64,000 nt of DNA. Source: an uncultured Brachyspira sp. (GTDB lineage: Bacteria; Spirochaetota; Brachyspiria; Brachyspirales; Brachyspiraceae). Below are positions 1-7,756 of this stretch, piece after piece. The translations under genes were made by a program, and so were the position numbers. The notes below the pieces were generated by a model, which worked only from the letters and a program-made list of their open reading frames with translations, was not told the DNA's origin and searched no databases. The number at the start of each line of letters is the position of its first letter. Position 1 is the stretch's first letter. The stretch is taken from assembly GCF_949287625.1 (NCBI RefSeq), contig NZ_CASEGO010000001.1, forward strand, positions 62,001 through 126,000, written 5' to 3'.

Positions 1-560
1 TTTTGTTCTTCTGTTAAAAGACCTTGATTTGATAAATTACTTAAAACACTGTCCAAAAGTTCTGCTCTGGCTCCATCTAAATTAGTTCGATATTGCATTT
101 GTCTTATTTGAATTATATAATTATCATATTCTTCCTGAGTTATAAGATTTTCTCTTAATTTTTCTTCCATAGATTTTTCTGTTATGTACTTTGTACCATC
201 TTCAGATATTTCTATTTTTTGAGTAGACTCTAATTCTTCAATGCCTAATTCTATTAATTTAATTAAATCCTTTTGTATGTTTTTATCAAGTTTATATATT
301 TGTCCGTTTCTTATTTCTTCATCTTTTTCTAAAACTAATATTTTATTTTCAATTTGTTCTTCTATACTCATTACAGAACCATCATTCTTAATAGCTCTAA
401 TATCTTTTACGCCCATATTTTGAACATTATCAAAGACCTTATATTCATCATTATCACCAATAAAACCTTGATTTTTTAGCTTTTTTAGTGCTATTTCAAT
501 ATTTTCATCAGTAGAAATAATCTCTTTTACCTTATTATTGTTAAAAATTACTATATTCAT
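1..560 (-). CDS. Partial phage-associated protein, function unknown
   Basis: The frame is open from an ATG at 558-560 to the window edge (186 codons seen), so the C-terminus lies outside. A good AGGAG site stands 8-12 bases upstream. The product is charged and helical, starts MNIVIFNNNKV, and has no signal peptide or membrane segment. It begins 20 bases after a tail-fibre C-terminal fragment on the same strand. That is the usual place for a fibre-assembly chaperone or fibre-associated protein, but this role is inferred from position only. I do not recognise the family. Confidence 0.7.
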   Translation of the reverse strand, partial: MNIVIFNNNKVKEIISTDENIEIALKKLKNQGFIGDNDEYKVFDNVQNMGVKDIRAIKNDGSVMSIEEQIENKILVLEKDEEIRNGQIYKLDKNIQKDLIKLIELGIEELESTQKIEISEDGTKYITEKSMEEKLRENLITQEEYDNYIIQIRQMQYRTNLDGARAELLDSVLSNLSNQGLLTEEQ

Positions 561-580
561 ATATAATACTCCTATAAAAA

Positions 581-877
581 TTAAGCTATTCTTTTATATA
601 TTCTAATTTTTCTATTTTTCGTACGATTTTCCAAACCAGTTGGAACTACTTTACTAGCATCTAAATTGATTCCACCTGTGGAAGGACTAAATGGTTCAAT
701 TATCGTTTTGTGTGCATTTTCGACGTTTTTATTCCAATATAATGCTCCCCAAGAATTATTTATTGAACCTGAGCCTGTGTCATATACCCAAGTTAAAGAT
801 CCATGAATATTTCTAATAGCATCACCCTGAATACCACTAGAACGACCTTCTTCCGATAATGAACCGAATGTTAACAA
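581..877 (-). pseudogene. Tail-fibre C-terminal fragment
   Basis: The 98 codons carry the signature of phage fibre tips and collar-type fibres: GDAIRNIHGS near the start, then GALYW and LDASKVVPTGLENRTKNRKIRIY at the end (familiar elsewhere as DASRVVPTxxENRPxN). Full fibres have hundreds of residues before this. Here the frame closes at a stop at 911-913, and the first residues (IEYFNFLLTFG) do not resemble a fibre. The only start is TTG with no ribosome site. It is most likely a truncated remnant or silent tip cassette, pointing away from the tail operon. Confidence 0.6.
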
Positions 878-1010
878 AAAATTAAAATATTCAATAGACC
901 TTACTAAATATTAGCACAGTTTAATTTCAATTCAAGATACAATTTAATATTACTAAAAAATATATAAACTAATATATTATAAAATAGTATTATTAAAAAA
1001 TAAATTTAGC

Positions 1011-1039
1011 TTGACTTTTACAAGGATTTCTTTATATAT
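1011..1039 (+). promoter_or_regulatory. Candidate sigma70 promoter
   Basis: TTGACT (1011-1016) and TATATA (1033-1038) are separated by 16 bases. They lie 34 bases before the ATG at 1073, which has its own AAGGAG. This is the first clear promoter ahead of the plus-strand prophage genes. Confidence 0.5.
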
Positions 1040-1072
1040 ATTATCAATATAATAATTTTAAAGGAGAATATA

Positions 1073-1357
1073 ATGGCAACATATACAATAACAAATAATA
1101 ATCTTGAAGGTTATGGTTTTGCTGATATTCCAATTAAGAATGATATTGATTTAGAAATAAGATTAAAAAATATTACTCCAAATATTTTAAGATATAAAGG
1201 TATTATAACAAATAATAAAGCTCAATTTGAAAATGAAATAAAATCTATATTCAAAGACGTTGATTTTAAAGATATTATAATATCTGATGACAATAATAAA
1301 TTAACAATAAAATCATATAATTTTTCATATAGTTATTCAGAAAAAGAGGAATTATAA
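1073..1357 (+). CDS. Hypothetical protein, 94 aa
   Basis: ATG preceded by AAGGAG at a 7-base spacing, a promoter-like sequence upstream and a strong terminator downstream, so it is a single-gene transcription unit. The protein is soluble and acidic, with no signal peptide or membrane segment. I recognise no domain. It sits between the inverted fibre fragment and the lysis cassette, so it may be a small prophage or lysogeny gene; that is inference. Confidence 0.7.
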   Translation: MATYTITNNNLEGYGFADIPIKNDIDLEIRLKNITPNILRYKGIITNNKAQFENEIKSIFKDVDFKDIIISDDNNKLTIKSYNFSYSYSEKEEL

Positions 1358-1390
1358 ATAAAACTATTAAATGTAATTATTAAAAAATTA

Positions 1391-1435
1391 AAATGGTAGA
1401 AATTTTGATCTTAATAAATTTCTACCATTTTTTAT
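1391..1435 (+). terminator. Strong intrinsic terminator
   Basis: A perfect 14-bp stem (1391-1404 with 1417-1430), a 12-base loop and a following T tract. It isolates the 94-aa gene from the lysis cassette. Confidence 0.85.
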
Positions 1436-1522
1436 TAGTAATTATATCATCTCAAAAAACAAACTATATTGCATTAAAATATTTCTAATTTATATTAATA
1501 AAATATATTCGGAGTTTGTAAT

Positions 1523-2104
1523 ATGATAAAAGAATATTTAATTAAATTAGAAATTAATCTTGAATGGCTTCCATATTTAGAAAAATGTTTTAGTAAATAC
1601 TCTATTACTGATGAATATGATATAAAAATGTTTTTAGCACAAACCAGTCATGAAAGTAAGAATTTTACCGTATTAAAAGAAAGTTTTAAATATTCTCCTA
1701 AAAGACTTTTAGAAGTTTTTCCGTCTAAAGTAAAAACATTAGAAAATGCTGAAAATATATGTTCTCAAGGCTGGAAATCTATAGCAGAATTAGTTTACGG
1801 CAATAGAAAAGATTTAGGCAATATAAATGCAGGAGACGGATATAAATTCATAGGCAGAGGTATAATTCAGCTTACAGGAAGAAACAATTATAGTAAATAT
1901 TCAAAATTGACAGGTTTAGATTTAATTAACAATCCTGATTTATTATTAGAAAAAGATGCAGCTTCAGAAGCGGCATGCTGCTATTATAAAAATAGAGGCT
2001 TAATTGGAATAAGAGATATTAAAGAAATTACTAAAAAGATTAACGGCGGATATAACGGGCTTCAGGATAGGATAAGACGTTTTGAATTAATCAAAGATAT
2101 TTAA
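1523..2104 (+). CDS. GH19-type endolysin
   Basis: This is a 193-aa lysozyme/chitinase-fold (glycoside hydrolase 19) endolysin expected to cut peptidoglycan at the end of the phage cycle. Visible family features are an early QTSHES segment carrying the probable catalytic Glu, then VYGNRKDLGN and the hallmark GYKFIGRGIIQLTGRNNY. There is no signal peptide, so export would need the holin encoded downstream. An endolysin, holin-like and spanin-like genes run in order on one strand, which supports the call. The ATG has a GGAG site nine bases upstream. Confidence 0.9.
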   Translation: MIKEYLIKLEINLEWLPYLEKCFSKYSITDEYDIKMFLAQTSHESKNFTVLKESFKYSPKRLLEVFPSKVKTLENAENICSQGWKSIAELVYGNRKDLGNINAGDGYKFIGRGIIQLTGRNNYSKYSKLTGLDLINNPDLLLEKDAASEAACCYYKNRGLIGIRDIKEITKKINGGYNGLQDRIRRFELIKDI

Positions 2105-2117
2105 GGATTTTTATTAT

Positions 2118-2528
2118 ATGCCAAGAACAACTATAAGTGATTTAGATAAAAGAACAGCTAGTATATGTCATAGAATAGGAATAAATGAAGACGGCAGTTC
2201 AAACGGCAATGGTTTAATTAATACTATGAAAGAAATTAAAGAACAATTAGATTCTCATGAAAAATATTTAGATAATCTATCAGAGGATATGGTAAAAATA
2301 GATTATAGATTAGAAAAATTAGAAAGTTTGGCTAAAGTAAATAATGAAGAACAGCAAAAAATTATTAATGAAATGAAAGAGATTAAAAAAAATATAGATG
2401 ATAGTATTACAAGTACAAAAATAAAAAAAGCTGCAAATTTTATATTGCTTTTGGCAGGAGTGCTTACAGCATTGGGTACTATATTAGGTACAATATATTT
2501 TTTTACCAATCATTTCATAGGAAAGTAA
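2118..2528 (+). CDS. Coiled-coil protein with C-terminal membrane anchor, lysis cassette
   Basis: 136 aa. Residues 30-95 are a heptad-rich charged coiled coil. Residues about 105-130 form one hydrophobic helix followed by a short charged tail. The layout resembles XhlA/holin-accessory proteins of other phages, but no specific motif confirms it. It lies 13 bases after the endolysin and 1 base before the holin-like gene, so it is co-transcribed with them. Confidence 0.7.
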   Translation: MPRTTISDLDKRTASICHRIGINEDGSSNGNGLINTMKEIKEQLDSHEKYLDNLSEDMVKIDYRLEKLESLAKVNNEEQQKIINEMKEIKKNIDDSITSTKIKKAANFILLLAGVLTALGTILGTIYFFTNHFIGK

Positions 2529-2529
2529 C

Positions 2530-2823
2530 ATGAAAAAATTATTTGGTTTTTTAGATTCTAAAGGCTTGGGTAAAAAAACAAGCTGGTTTACAAGTGTAGG
2601 AGCTTTTGCTTTTGGAATTATTATGACAAGTTTCATAATGATAACTCAAAAAAGATTTCCTAACTATAATGAATCTATTGCAATAGTTATAGTAATGTGG
2701 GGAGCAAGTTTAGTTACAGGAACAACTGATTTGAGCATTATTATAAATAATTTCTTTAAGGCAAAATATAATTACAAAGAAAATTATAAAGAAAATGACA
2801 GTAATAATCAGCATAATAATTAA
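2530..2823 (+). CDS. Putative holin
   Basis: 97 aa with two predicted membrane helices (about 20-40 and 48-68) and a highly polar C-terminal tail rich in Lys, Asn and Glu. This fits a class II holin topology. Placement between the endolysin and spanins is the main support. Its 3' end overlaps the next gene by 29 bases. Holins are too diverse to assign by sequence alone. Confidence 0.65.
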   Translation: MKKLFGFLDSKGLGKKTSWFTSVGAFAFGIIMTSFIMITQKRFPNYNESIAIVIVMWGASLVTGTTDLSIIINNFFKAKYNYKENYKENDSNNQHNN

Positions 2824-3175
2824 TTTTTTTAAGAAAAAACTATTAAGTTTTTTGAAATCAAAATATTTTATATATTTTTTAATTACAGGAATTATATTTG
2901 GATATATAAGTTTTTTGAATTATACAATAAAAACCAAAGATAAAAAAATAAAATCTTTAGAAAAAGAAATATATACAGCAAAAATAGAAATATCAAATAT
3001 AACTGCTTTAAAAAATATAAACTTTGAAAAAAGACAGATATACATAAATGAAACTTTTAAAAACAGCAGTAATTTAATAAATGAAATAGAAAATAAAAAT
3101 CTTACAAAAAATGAATTAAGAGCTTTGAATACAAGCATAGAAAATTATTATAAAATAGCAAGCAATAAAAAATAA
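2795..3175 (+). CDS. Putative inner-membrane spanin (Rz-like)
   Basis: 126 aa: an N-terminal hydrophobic segment (about 25-48) followed by a periplasmic coiled coil rich in Lys and Glu. This is the architecture of i-spanins. The reading frame starts inside the end of the holin-like gene. The next gene is a small lipoprotein (o-spanin), giving the standard two-component spanin arrangement that fuses inner and outer membranes after murein cleavage. Primary sequence is not conserved in this family, so topology and order carry the call. Confidence 0.65.
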   Translation: MTVIISIIINFFKKKLLSFLKSKYFIYFLITGIIFGYISFLNYTIKTKDKKIKSLEKEIYTAKIEISNITALKNINFEKRQIYINETFKNSSNLINEIENKNLTKNELRALNTSIENYYKIASNKK

Positions 3176-3191
3176 TATAAGGCCGTTAATT

Positions 3192-3419
3192 ATGAATAAA
3201 ATATTTATATTTATCTTAACTTTATTCCTGATGGGCTGCCAATCTACAAAATATATAACTATACCGTTATCTAATCCACCTGCCTTCTATTATCCTAATA
3301 CAAATATGATCACACAAAAAGATTTAATAAAAGAATATCAAAACAGCTTGAAAAAAATATCAGAATGGCAGGAATGGTATAAAATAAATACATCTTCAAA
3401 TTATTTTTATAATAAATAA
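3192..3419 (+). CDS. Putative outer-membrane spanin lipoprotein (Rz1-like)
   Basis: 75 aa with a lipoprotein signal ending LFLMGC, so the mature protein would start at the Cys and be about 60 residues. The segment after the Cys includes several Pro (PLSNPPAFYYPNT), as in Rz1-type o-spanins. It follows the i-spanin by 16 bases. It is the last gene of the lysis cassette; 200 bases later the capsid genes begin. Confidence 0.7.
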   Translation: MNKIFIFILTLFLMGCQSTKYITIPLSNPPAFYYPNTNMITQKDLIKEYQNSLKKISEWQEWYKINTSSNYFYNK

Positions 3420-3620
3420 AAATGCCTAAAAATGCTATCTATATTGCAATCTTTTTACACCGTTTTATATTATAAACATACTTCAATAAACTAGATATGA
3501 ATTTATTTATACCTAGTTGATAAAGTAGTAACCATTAAATATTGAACAACAATAAAGGAATAAGAACTTGGCAAGCTGGCAAATTTATTTTACGGCTTGA
3601 CAAGTTCGAGCATAATAATA
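3420..3620. other. Gap between lysis and head genes with two inverted repeats
   Basis: No gene is visible. Two short inverted repeats occur: AACTAG/CTAGTT at 3489-3494 and 3513-3518, and an 11-of-12 match AACTTGGCAAGC/GCTTGACAAGTT within 3567-3606. This is where terminase and portal genes would be expected in a typical head operon, and none is present. The second repeat resembles other hairpin islands in the operon (5,100, 7,650, 9,260). Confidence 0.5.
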
Positions 3621-4697
3621 ATGAACAAAATATCTATATCTGGAATAATAGGCTGGGATTTTACTTCAAAAGATTTTAGAAATCTTACTCAAAATATGAA
3701 TGGAGATTTAGAAATAGAAATTACATCTCCGGGCGGATTTGTATTTTCAGGTATAGAAATACATAATCTAATAAAGGAATACTCAAATAATAAAGGTAAA
3801 GTTACTATTAAAATAATAGGCTTATGTGCTTCTATAGCTTCATATATAGCTATGGCAGGCGATAAAATCATAAGTTACGATAATGCTGTATTTATGATTC
3901 ATAATGTAAGCATTTCTACAAGCGGAGATTACAGAGAACTTAATAAACAAGCAAAAGAAATAGAAGCATTAACAAATATAATAGCAAAAGCATATTCTAA
4001 AAAATTAAATATAGATATTAATGAAATAAGAAAACTGATGGACAATGAAACATTTTATTATGGCGAGGAAATATTAGGCTTTTCAGATGAAGTTGTCAGT
4101 AATGGAAATGGAGAAGTTTCTAATAAGGAAGAAGCATATATATTGGCCAAAAATAGAATATATTCCTGCATAAATAAAATGTCAGAAAGCAACAAGGCTA
4201 AAGATGACTTGAAAAAAGCGGTTGCTTTTCTAGCTCTTGCAGTAAATACAGATGATGAAAATAATGATTTAAATAACAGCAGTAATAATATCACAAAAAC
4301 AGCAGAGTTCATTAATACATCAGAAAATAATAACATAAAAAAAGAGGATAAGAAAATTATGGATTTACAGGAATTAAAAGAACAGCAGCCAGAATTATAT
4401 AAAACAGTGTTCAATCTTGGAATAGAACATGAAAGGAAAAGAGTAATGGCTCATATAAAATTAGGAAAGGCAAGCAATCTTATAGATAAATCCATTTCCT
4501 ATATAGAAAACGGAGCCTCTATTAGTGATGATGAAGTTTTAGCAGAGTATCATAGTGCTCAGCTTAGTAAAAATATACTTAATATGCATATAGAGGAAAA
4601 TCCTGAAAATACTAATATGCTTTCAGAAGAAGATAAAGATAAGGCATTAGAAGAACAATACTTGAAAGAGTTAAACAAATATAATCCTAAAAGATAA
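3621..4697 (+). CDS. Prohead protease (ClpP/S49-like) with scaffold-like tail
   Basis: ClpP-type serine protease of phage heads. Visible are the SPGG oxyanion loop, the nucleophile Ser in GLCASIASYIAMAGD and the catalytic His in MIHNVS. Residues after about 200 are charged, Asn-rich and coiled, as in protease-scaffold fusions such as lambda gpC/Nu3-type genes. I chose ATG 3621; the frame extends to a TTG at 3597 that lies inside an inverted repeat. Neither start has a strong ribosome site. The decoration and capsid genes follow directly. Confidence 0.85.
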   Translation: MNKISISGIIGWDFTSKDFRNLTQNMNGDLEIEITSPGGFVFSGIEIHNLIKEYSNNKGKVTIKIIGLCASIASYIAMAGDKIISYDNAVFMIHNVSISTSGDYRELNKQAKEIEALTNIIAKAYSKKLNIDINEIRKLMDNETFYYGEEILGFSDEVVSNGNGEVSNKEEAYILAKNRIYSCINKMSESNKAKDDLKKAVAFLALAVNTDDENNDLNNSSNNITKTAEFINTSENNNIKKEDKKIMDLQELKEQQPELYKTVFNLGIEHERKRVMAHIKLGKASNLIDKSISYIENGASISDDEVLAEYHSAQLSKNILNMHIEENPENTNMLSEEDKDKALEEQYLKELNKYNPKR

Positions 4698-4708
4698 GGA
4701 GTATATGA

Positions 4709-5077
4709 ATGAGTAATATCAACGAAGAAAAAATATCATACGATGGAGTAATAAGAAATGTATTAAAAAGCGAAACAGCTTTAGTTACTCTTGAAGCTTC
4801 AAGCCCTATTAAAAAAGGCACTATATTAATGAGAAACGGCGACAAATACAAACCTTATGAAACAGGTTCAAGCGATCCAGTAGGCATAGCTTTAAATGAT
4901 GTAGAAGAAACAGAAGCAGGCGATTATCCTGTAGGAGTAATGCTTTCTGGAAGTGCTGATATAAACAGAGTAATTTTAAAAGGTCAAGAAGCAGGAGCTG
5001 GAATCACAACAGAAATAAAAGACAAATTAAGAATGTATTCTATATATTTAGAAAGTTACATAGAGATAGGAAAGTAA
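4709..5077 (+). CDS. Head decoration protein (lambda gpD-like)
   Basis: 122 aa; AGGAG lies 8 bases before the ATG. The sequence has the features of the gpD/HDPD family: a Gly-rich start of the beta domain (IKKGTILMRNGDKYKP), SDPVGIALNDV and GDYPVGVMLSG. Such trimers stabilise the expanded capsid. It lies between the protease and major capsid genes as in lambda-type head operons. Confidence 0.8.
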   Translation: MSNINEEKISYDGVIRNVLKSETALVTLEASSPIKKGTILMRNGDKYKPYETGSSDPVGIALNDVEETEAGDYPVGVMLSGSADINRVILKGQEAGAGITTEIKDKLRMYSIYLESYIEIGK

Positions 5078-5099
5078 TAATTTTTAAATATTATAGAAG

Positions 5100-5165
5100 T
5101 GAATATAAAAAGCGAGCTAAAGCTAACAGTTATAAGCTGAGGCGAGTATAGCAGCAATAGGAGTT
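5100..5165 (+). repeat. Intergenic hairpin-type repeat island
   Basis: The gap before the capsid gene carries AGCGAGCTAAAGCTAACAG and later GAGGCGAGTATAGCAGC just upstream of AGGAG. The same GCGAGC...GGCGAGTATA pattern recurs before the sheath and tube genes, so it is a shared 5' untranslated element rather than random sequence. Confidence 0.5.
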
Positions 5166-5168
5166 TAC

Positions 5169-6257
5169 ATGCCAAATATTAGAGAGGCTTTTTTAAAGTC
5201 ATATAAAGAAAGACAAGTTCTTAATCCTTTTTTAAGTAAATGGTTTAAGACAACACCAAGAGATATAGTAAGTGCTGGGAAAGTAAAAATAGATATAATG
5301 AGAAGTTCTTCAAAAGTAGCAACAGTTGTTACTGCTTTATCAGAACATTCTGCAAAACTAATAAGAACAGAATATACAGAAAAAGAGTTCACTCCGCCTA
5401 AAGTAGCCATAGGATTTGATATAACAGCAGAAGATATAGATACAAAAGTATTTGGGTTAGATCCTTATGCATCTGCAAATGTTCCATATATAGCAGATTT
5501 ACAGTCAAGAATAATGGATAAAATGCGTGAAGGCGAATTGGCAATAGCAAGAAATATAGAATATCAGGCTTCTCAAATATTCCAAACTGGAAAATTAACA
5601 TTGCAAGATGATAAAGGAAACAATGTTTATGAGATAGATTATAAGCCTAAAGCAAGCCATATAGTTACAGTATCGACTGCTTGGTCTGATTATACTAATT
5701 CAGATCCTGACAAAGATATATCCAATCTTTATAAAGAAATATTAAAAGATGGAAAAACAAGAGCTGTAAATATTATATTCGGATCTAATGCTTGGGAGAA
5801 TTATTGCAATAACTCCAAAGTAAAAGACAAATTGAATCTTAGAAATGCTAATGTAGGAATAGTAGATCCTAAATATTTATATGATGATGCTGATTATTTA
5901 GGTGAGCTTCTTATAGGTACTAATAGATTTAGATGTTACTGTTATGAAGGATATTATACAAATGCAAGCGGAAAAGATGTTAATTTCCTTGATCCTGATA
6001 AAGTTATAATGATACCTGATTCAGAAAGTATTAATTGTGATTTCAGAAAAGTATACTGCACATCATCTACTATAACTGGAGTAGATCCTCGCTTAGAAAG
6101 TATAATACCTAGTTATATGAATCTTGAAAACAGAGCATACACAATAAGAGCTTGGCTTAATGAACCAGCTGATAGTTTATCTGCTGAAATATCTACAAGA
6201 CCGCTTTTAATTCCTGTTTCACTAGATAGTTTCGGATGCATAAAAACAACAGTATGA
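5169..6257 (+). CDS. Major capsid protein (lambda gpE family)
   Basis: 362 aa, the usual length for the phage major capsid protein E family. The N-terminal run (KTTPRDIVSAGKVKIDIMR), a central PYASANVPYIADLQSRIMDKMREGELAIARNIEYQA helix region (quoted here in part) and a C-terminal segment with VDPRLESIIPSYMN fit this HK97-fold family. Order decoration-capsid matches lambda D-E. A GGAG site precedes the ATG. Confidence 0.85.
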   Translation: MPNIREAFLKSYKERQVLNPFLSKWFKTTPRDIVSAGKVKIDIMRSSSKVATVVTALSEHSAKLIRTEYTEKEFTPPKVAIGFDITAEDIDTKVFGLDPYASANVPYIADLQSRIMDKMREGELAIARNIEYQASQIFQTGKLTLQDDKGNNVYEIDYKPKASHIVTVSTAWSDYTNSDPDKDISNLYKEILKDGKTRAVNIIFGSNAWENYCNNSKVKDKLNLRNANVGIVDPKYLYDDADYLGELLIGTNRFRCYCYEGYYTNASGKDVNFLDPDKVIMIPDSESINCDFRKVYCTSSTITGVDPRLESIIPSYMNLENRAYTIRAWLNEPADSLSAEISTRPLLIPVSLDSFGCIKTTV

Positions 6258-6281
6258 TTTTATTGAACTAAGGAGTGTTAA

Positions 6282-6536
6282 ATGAGATATAGGATATGTA
6301 AAGGTAAAGCAATTTCTACTAGGAAAGGTATTATAAATGAGCTTGAAGAAATAGATGAAAGTTTATTAGACGGAAATGCAGAAAAATTGCTGAATGCTAA
6401 AATTATAGAGAAAATAGAAGAAGATAAAAAAGATGATAATACAGAAACAAGCAGTCAGCAAGAAAATAATACTATTTCAGAAGAAGAAAGTAAAGAAAAG
6501 AAATACTCTAAAAATATGGGAGCTAAAAGAAATTGA
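6282..6536 (+). CDS. Small head protein, hypothetical
   Basis: 84 aa; an AGGAG site lies 8 bases before the ATG. The first half is compact, the second half is very rich in Glu, Lys, Ser and Asn and looks disordered. It lies directly after the capsid gene and overlaps the next gene by 4 bases (ATTGA). It may be a head-completion or connector accessory protein. I do not recognise the family. Confidence 0.65.
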   Translation: MRYRICKGKAISTRKGIINELEEIDESLLDGNAEKLLNAKIIEKIEEDKKDDNTETSSQQENNTISEEESKEKKYSKNMGAKRN

Positions 6537-6913
6537 ATCTGCTAGAGCAAGCTAAAAAAGATTTAAGATTTACATTAGAAGATATTAATAATGGTTTTGG
6601 TACAGAGTTCCAATTTAATGACGGTACAAAAATAGAATCTATTATATGCAATGTTTCTGATATAGGATTTTTTTTAGATACTAATACTATGGCTGGAGTA
6701 TCTTCAAGACAGGTAGAAATTACATGCTGTATAGAAACTTTGAAAAATAAAGGTTTTGCCTATCCTTCTAAAAATTGGATTCTAAGCTATATAAATACTA
6801 ATAATGAAGAATTTTATTTCTCAATAAAGCAGATAAGACCGGACAGAACTTTAGGTATATATAATTTAGTTCTTGAAATTATGAAAATTGATAAAATACC
6901 TATAAAAGAATAA
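6533..6913 (+). CDS. Putative head-tail connector / head-closure protein
   Basis: 126 aa starting at TTG 6533, with the previous stop codon overlapping (TTGA), so translation is probably coupled. Size, a beta-rich second half and position after the capsid gene suggest the gpFII/stopper type of connector. No diagnostic motif is visible, so this is an inference from order. Confidence 0.6.
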   Translation: MNLLEQAKKDLRFTLEDINNGFGTEFQFNDGTKIESIICNVSDIGFFLDTNTMAGVSSRQVEITCCIETLKNKGFAYPSKNWILSYINTNNEEFYFSIKQIRPDRTLGIYNLVLEIMKIDKIPIKE

Positions 6914-6932
6914 ATGAAGCATAACAATTAAT

Positions 6933-7622
6933 ATGAATGCAATAATAAATAAACTAATTGATAAGAAAGATACTTTTGAAATTATACGTTTAAAGATAGC
7001 TAGTATATTAAAATATGAGCTTGAAAATCAAAAGAAACTAGCCAAAAAACAAGGAAAAGATGATAACAAATATAATATAGATATTTATGTAGAAAGAATA
7101 AATCCTTGGCTAATTTATTCTAATGAAATAAACGGCGATGAAAAAGGTGCTTTGCCATTAGTTAATATTACATTTGAAAGCGATAATCTCACACAGTCAG
7201 GAAGTATGAATATTGTAAGACAAAAATCGCAGGGTACTTTTTATATAGATTGTTATGCTTTTAAAAATAAGAGTTTTGATGAAAATGCAGATGAGGCTTC
7301 AAGCAAAGAGGCTGACAGAATATCCACTATAATAAGAAATATATTAATGTATAGCGGATATTTATGTTTAGGTTTAGAAGGTTTAGTAGTAAGACGTTAT
7401 ATCACAAAAAGAGAAAAATTGACTCAAAATAGTGATTCTAATTCTTCAGAAAGCGTAGCAGTTTGCAGATTAACATTAATTGTTGATTATGCTGAACATT
7501 CTTTTGAAGAAGATCCTGTAGTATTGGAAAGCATAATAGGTGAATGTTTATTAAATGATACAGGCAAAGTGATATTTAATGCTAATTATATAAGTAAGCC
7601 AACAACTGATACTAATATGTAG
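6933..7622 (+). CDS. Putative tail-terminator/tail-completion protein
   Basis: 229 aa, soluble. Contains PLVNITFESDN and YIDCYAF, then a helix and a VCRLTLIVDY strand before a polar tail. Position between connectors and the sheath gene is where phages encode neck or tail-terminator proteins. The 3' end (from 7584) is duplicated just downstream, together with the following noncoding bases. Function is inferred from position. Confidence 0.6.
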   Translation: MNAIINKLIDKKDTFEIIRLKIASILKYELENQKKLAKKQGKDDNKYNIDIYVERINPWLIYSNEINGDEKGALPLVNITFESDNLTQSGSMNIVRQKSQGTFYIDCYAFKNKSFDENADEASSKEADRISTIIRNILMYSGYLCLGLEGLVVRRYITKREKLTQNSDSNSSESVAVCRLTLIVDYAEHSFEEDPVVLESIIGECLLNDTGKVIFNANYISKPTTDTNM

Positions 7623-7742
7623 GCGAACATAACAATATAATAGAAGGTAAATAATACTTAATACAAATTATATAAGTGAGCCGAAACCATCAGCATAATT
7701 TATTATGCTGATACTAATAGATGTAGGCGAACATAACAATAA
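7584..7742 (+). repeat. Imperfect tandem duplication with an inserted hairpin
   Basis: AATTATATAAGTAAGCC (7584) recurs with one change at 7666. TGATACTAATA..TGTAGGCGAACATAACAAT occurs from 7608 and again from 7709 (quoted in part). The second copy contains an extra perfect hairpin, CAGCATAA/TTATGCTG (about 7690-7709). The first copy overlaps the end of the upstream coding sequence and the second leads into the sheath gene's ribosome site. Confidence 0.7.
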
Positions 7743-7756
7743 TAGGAGATATTTAT

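Noticed and set aside
241..423. 60-codon plus-strand frame
   Set aside because: Opposite strand of the longer minus-strand gene 1-560, which has a proper start and ribosome site.
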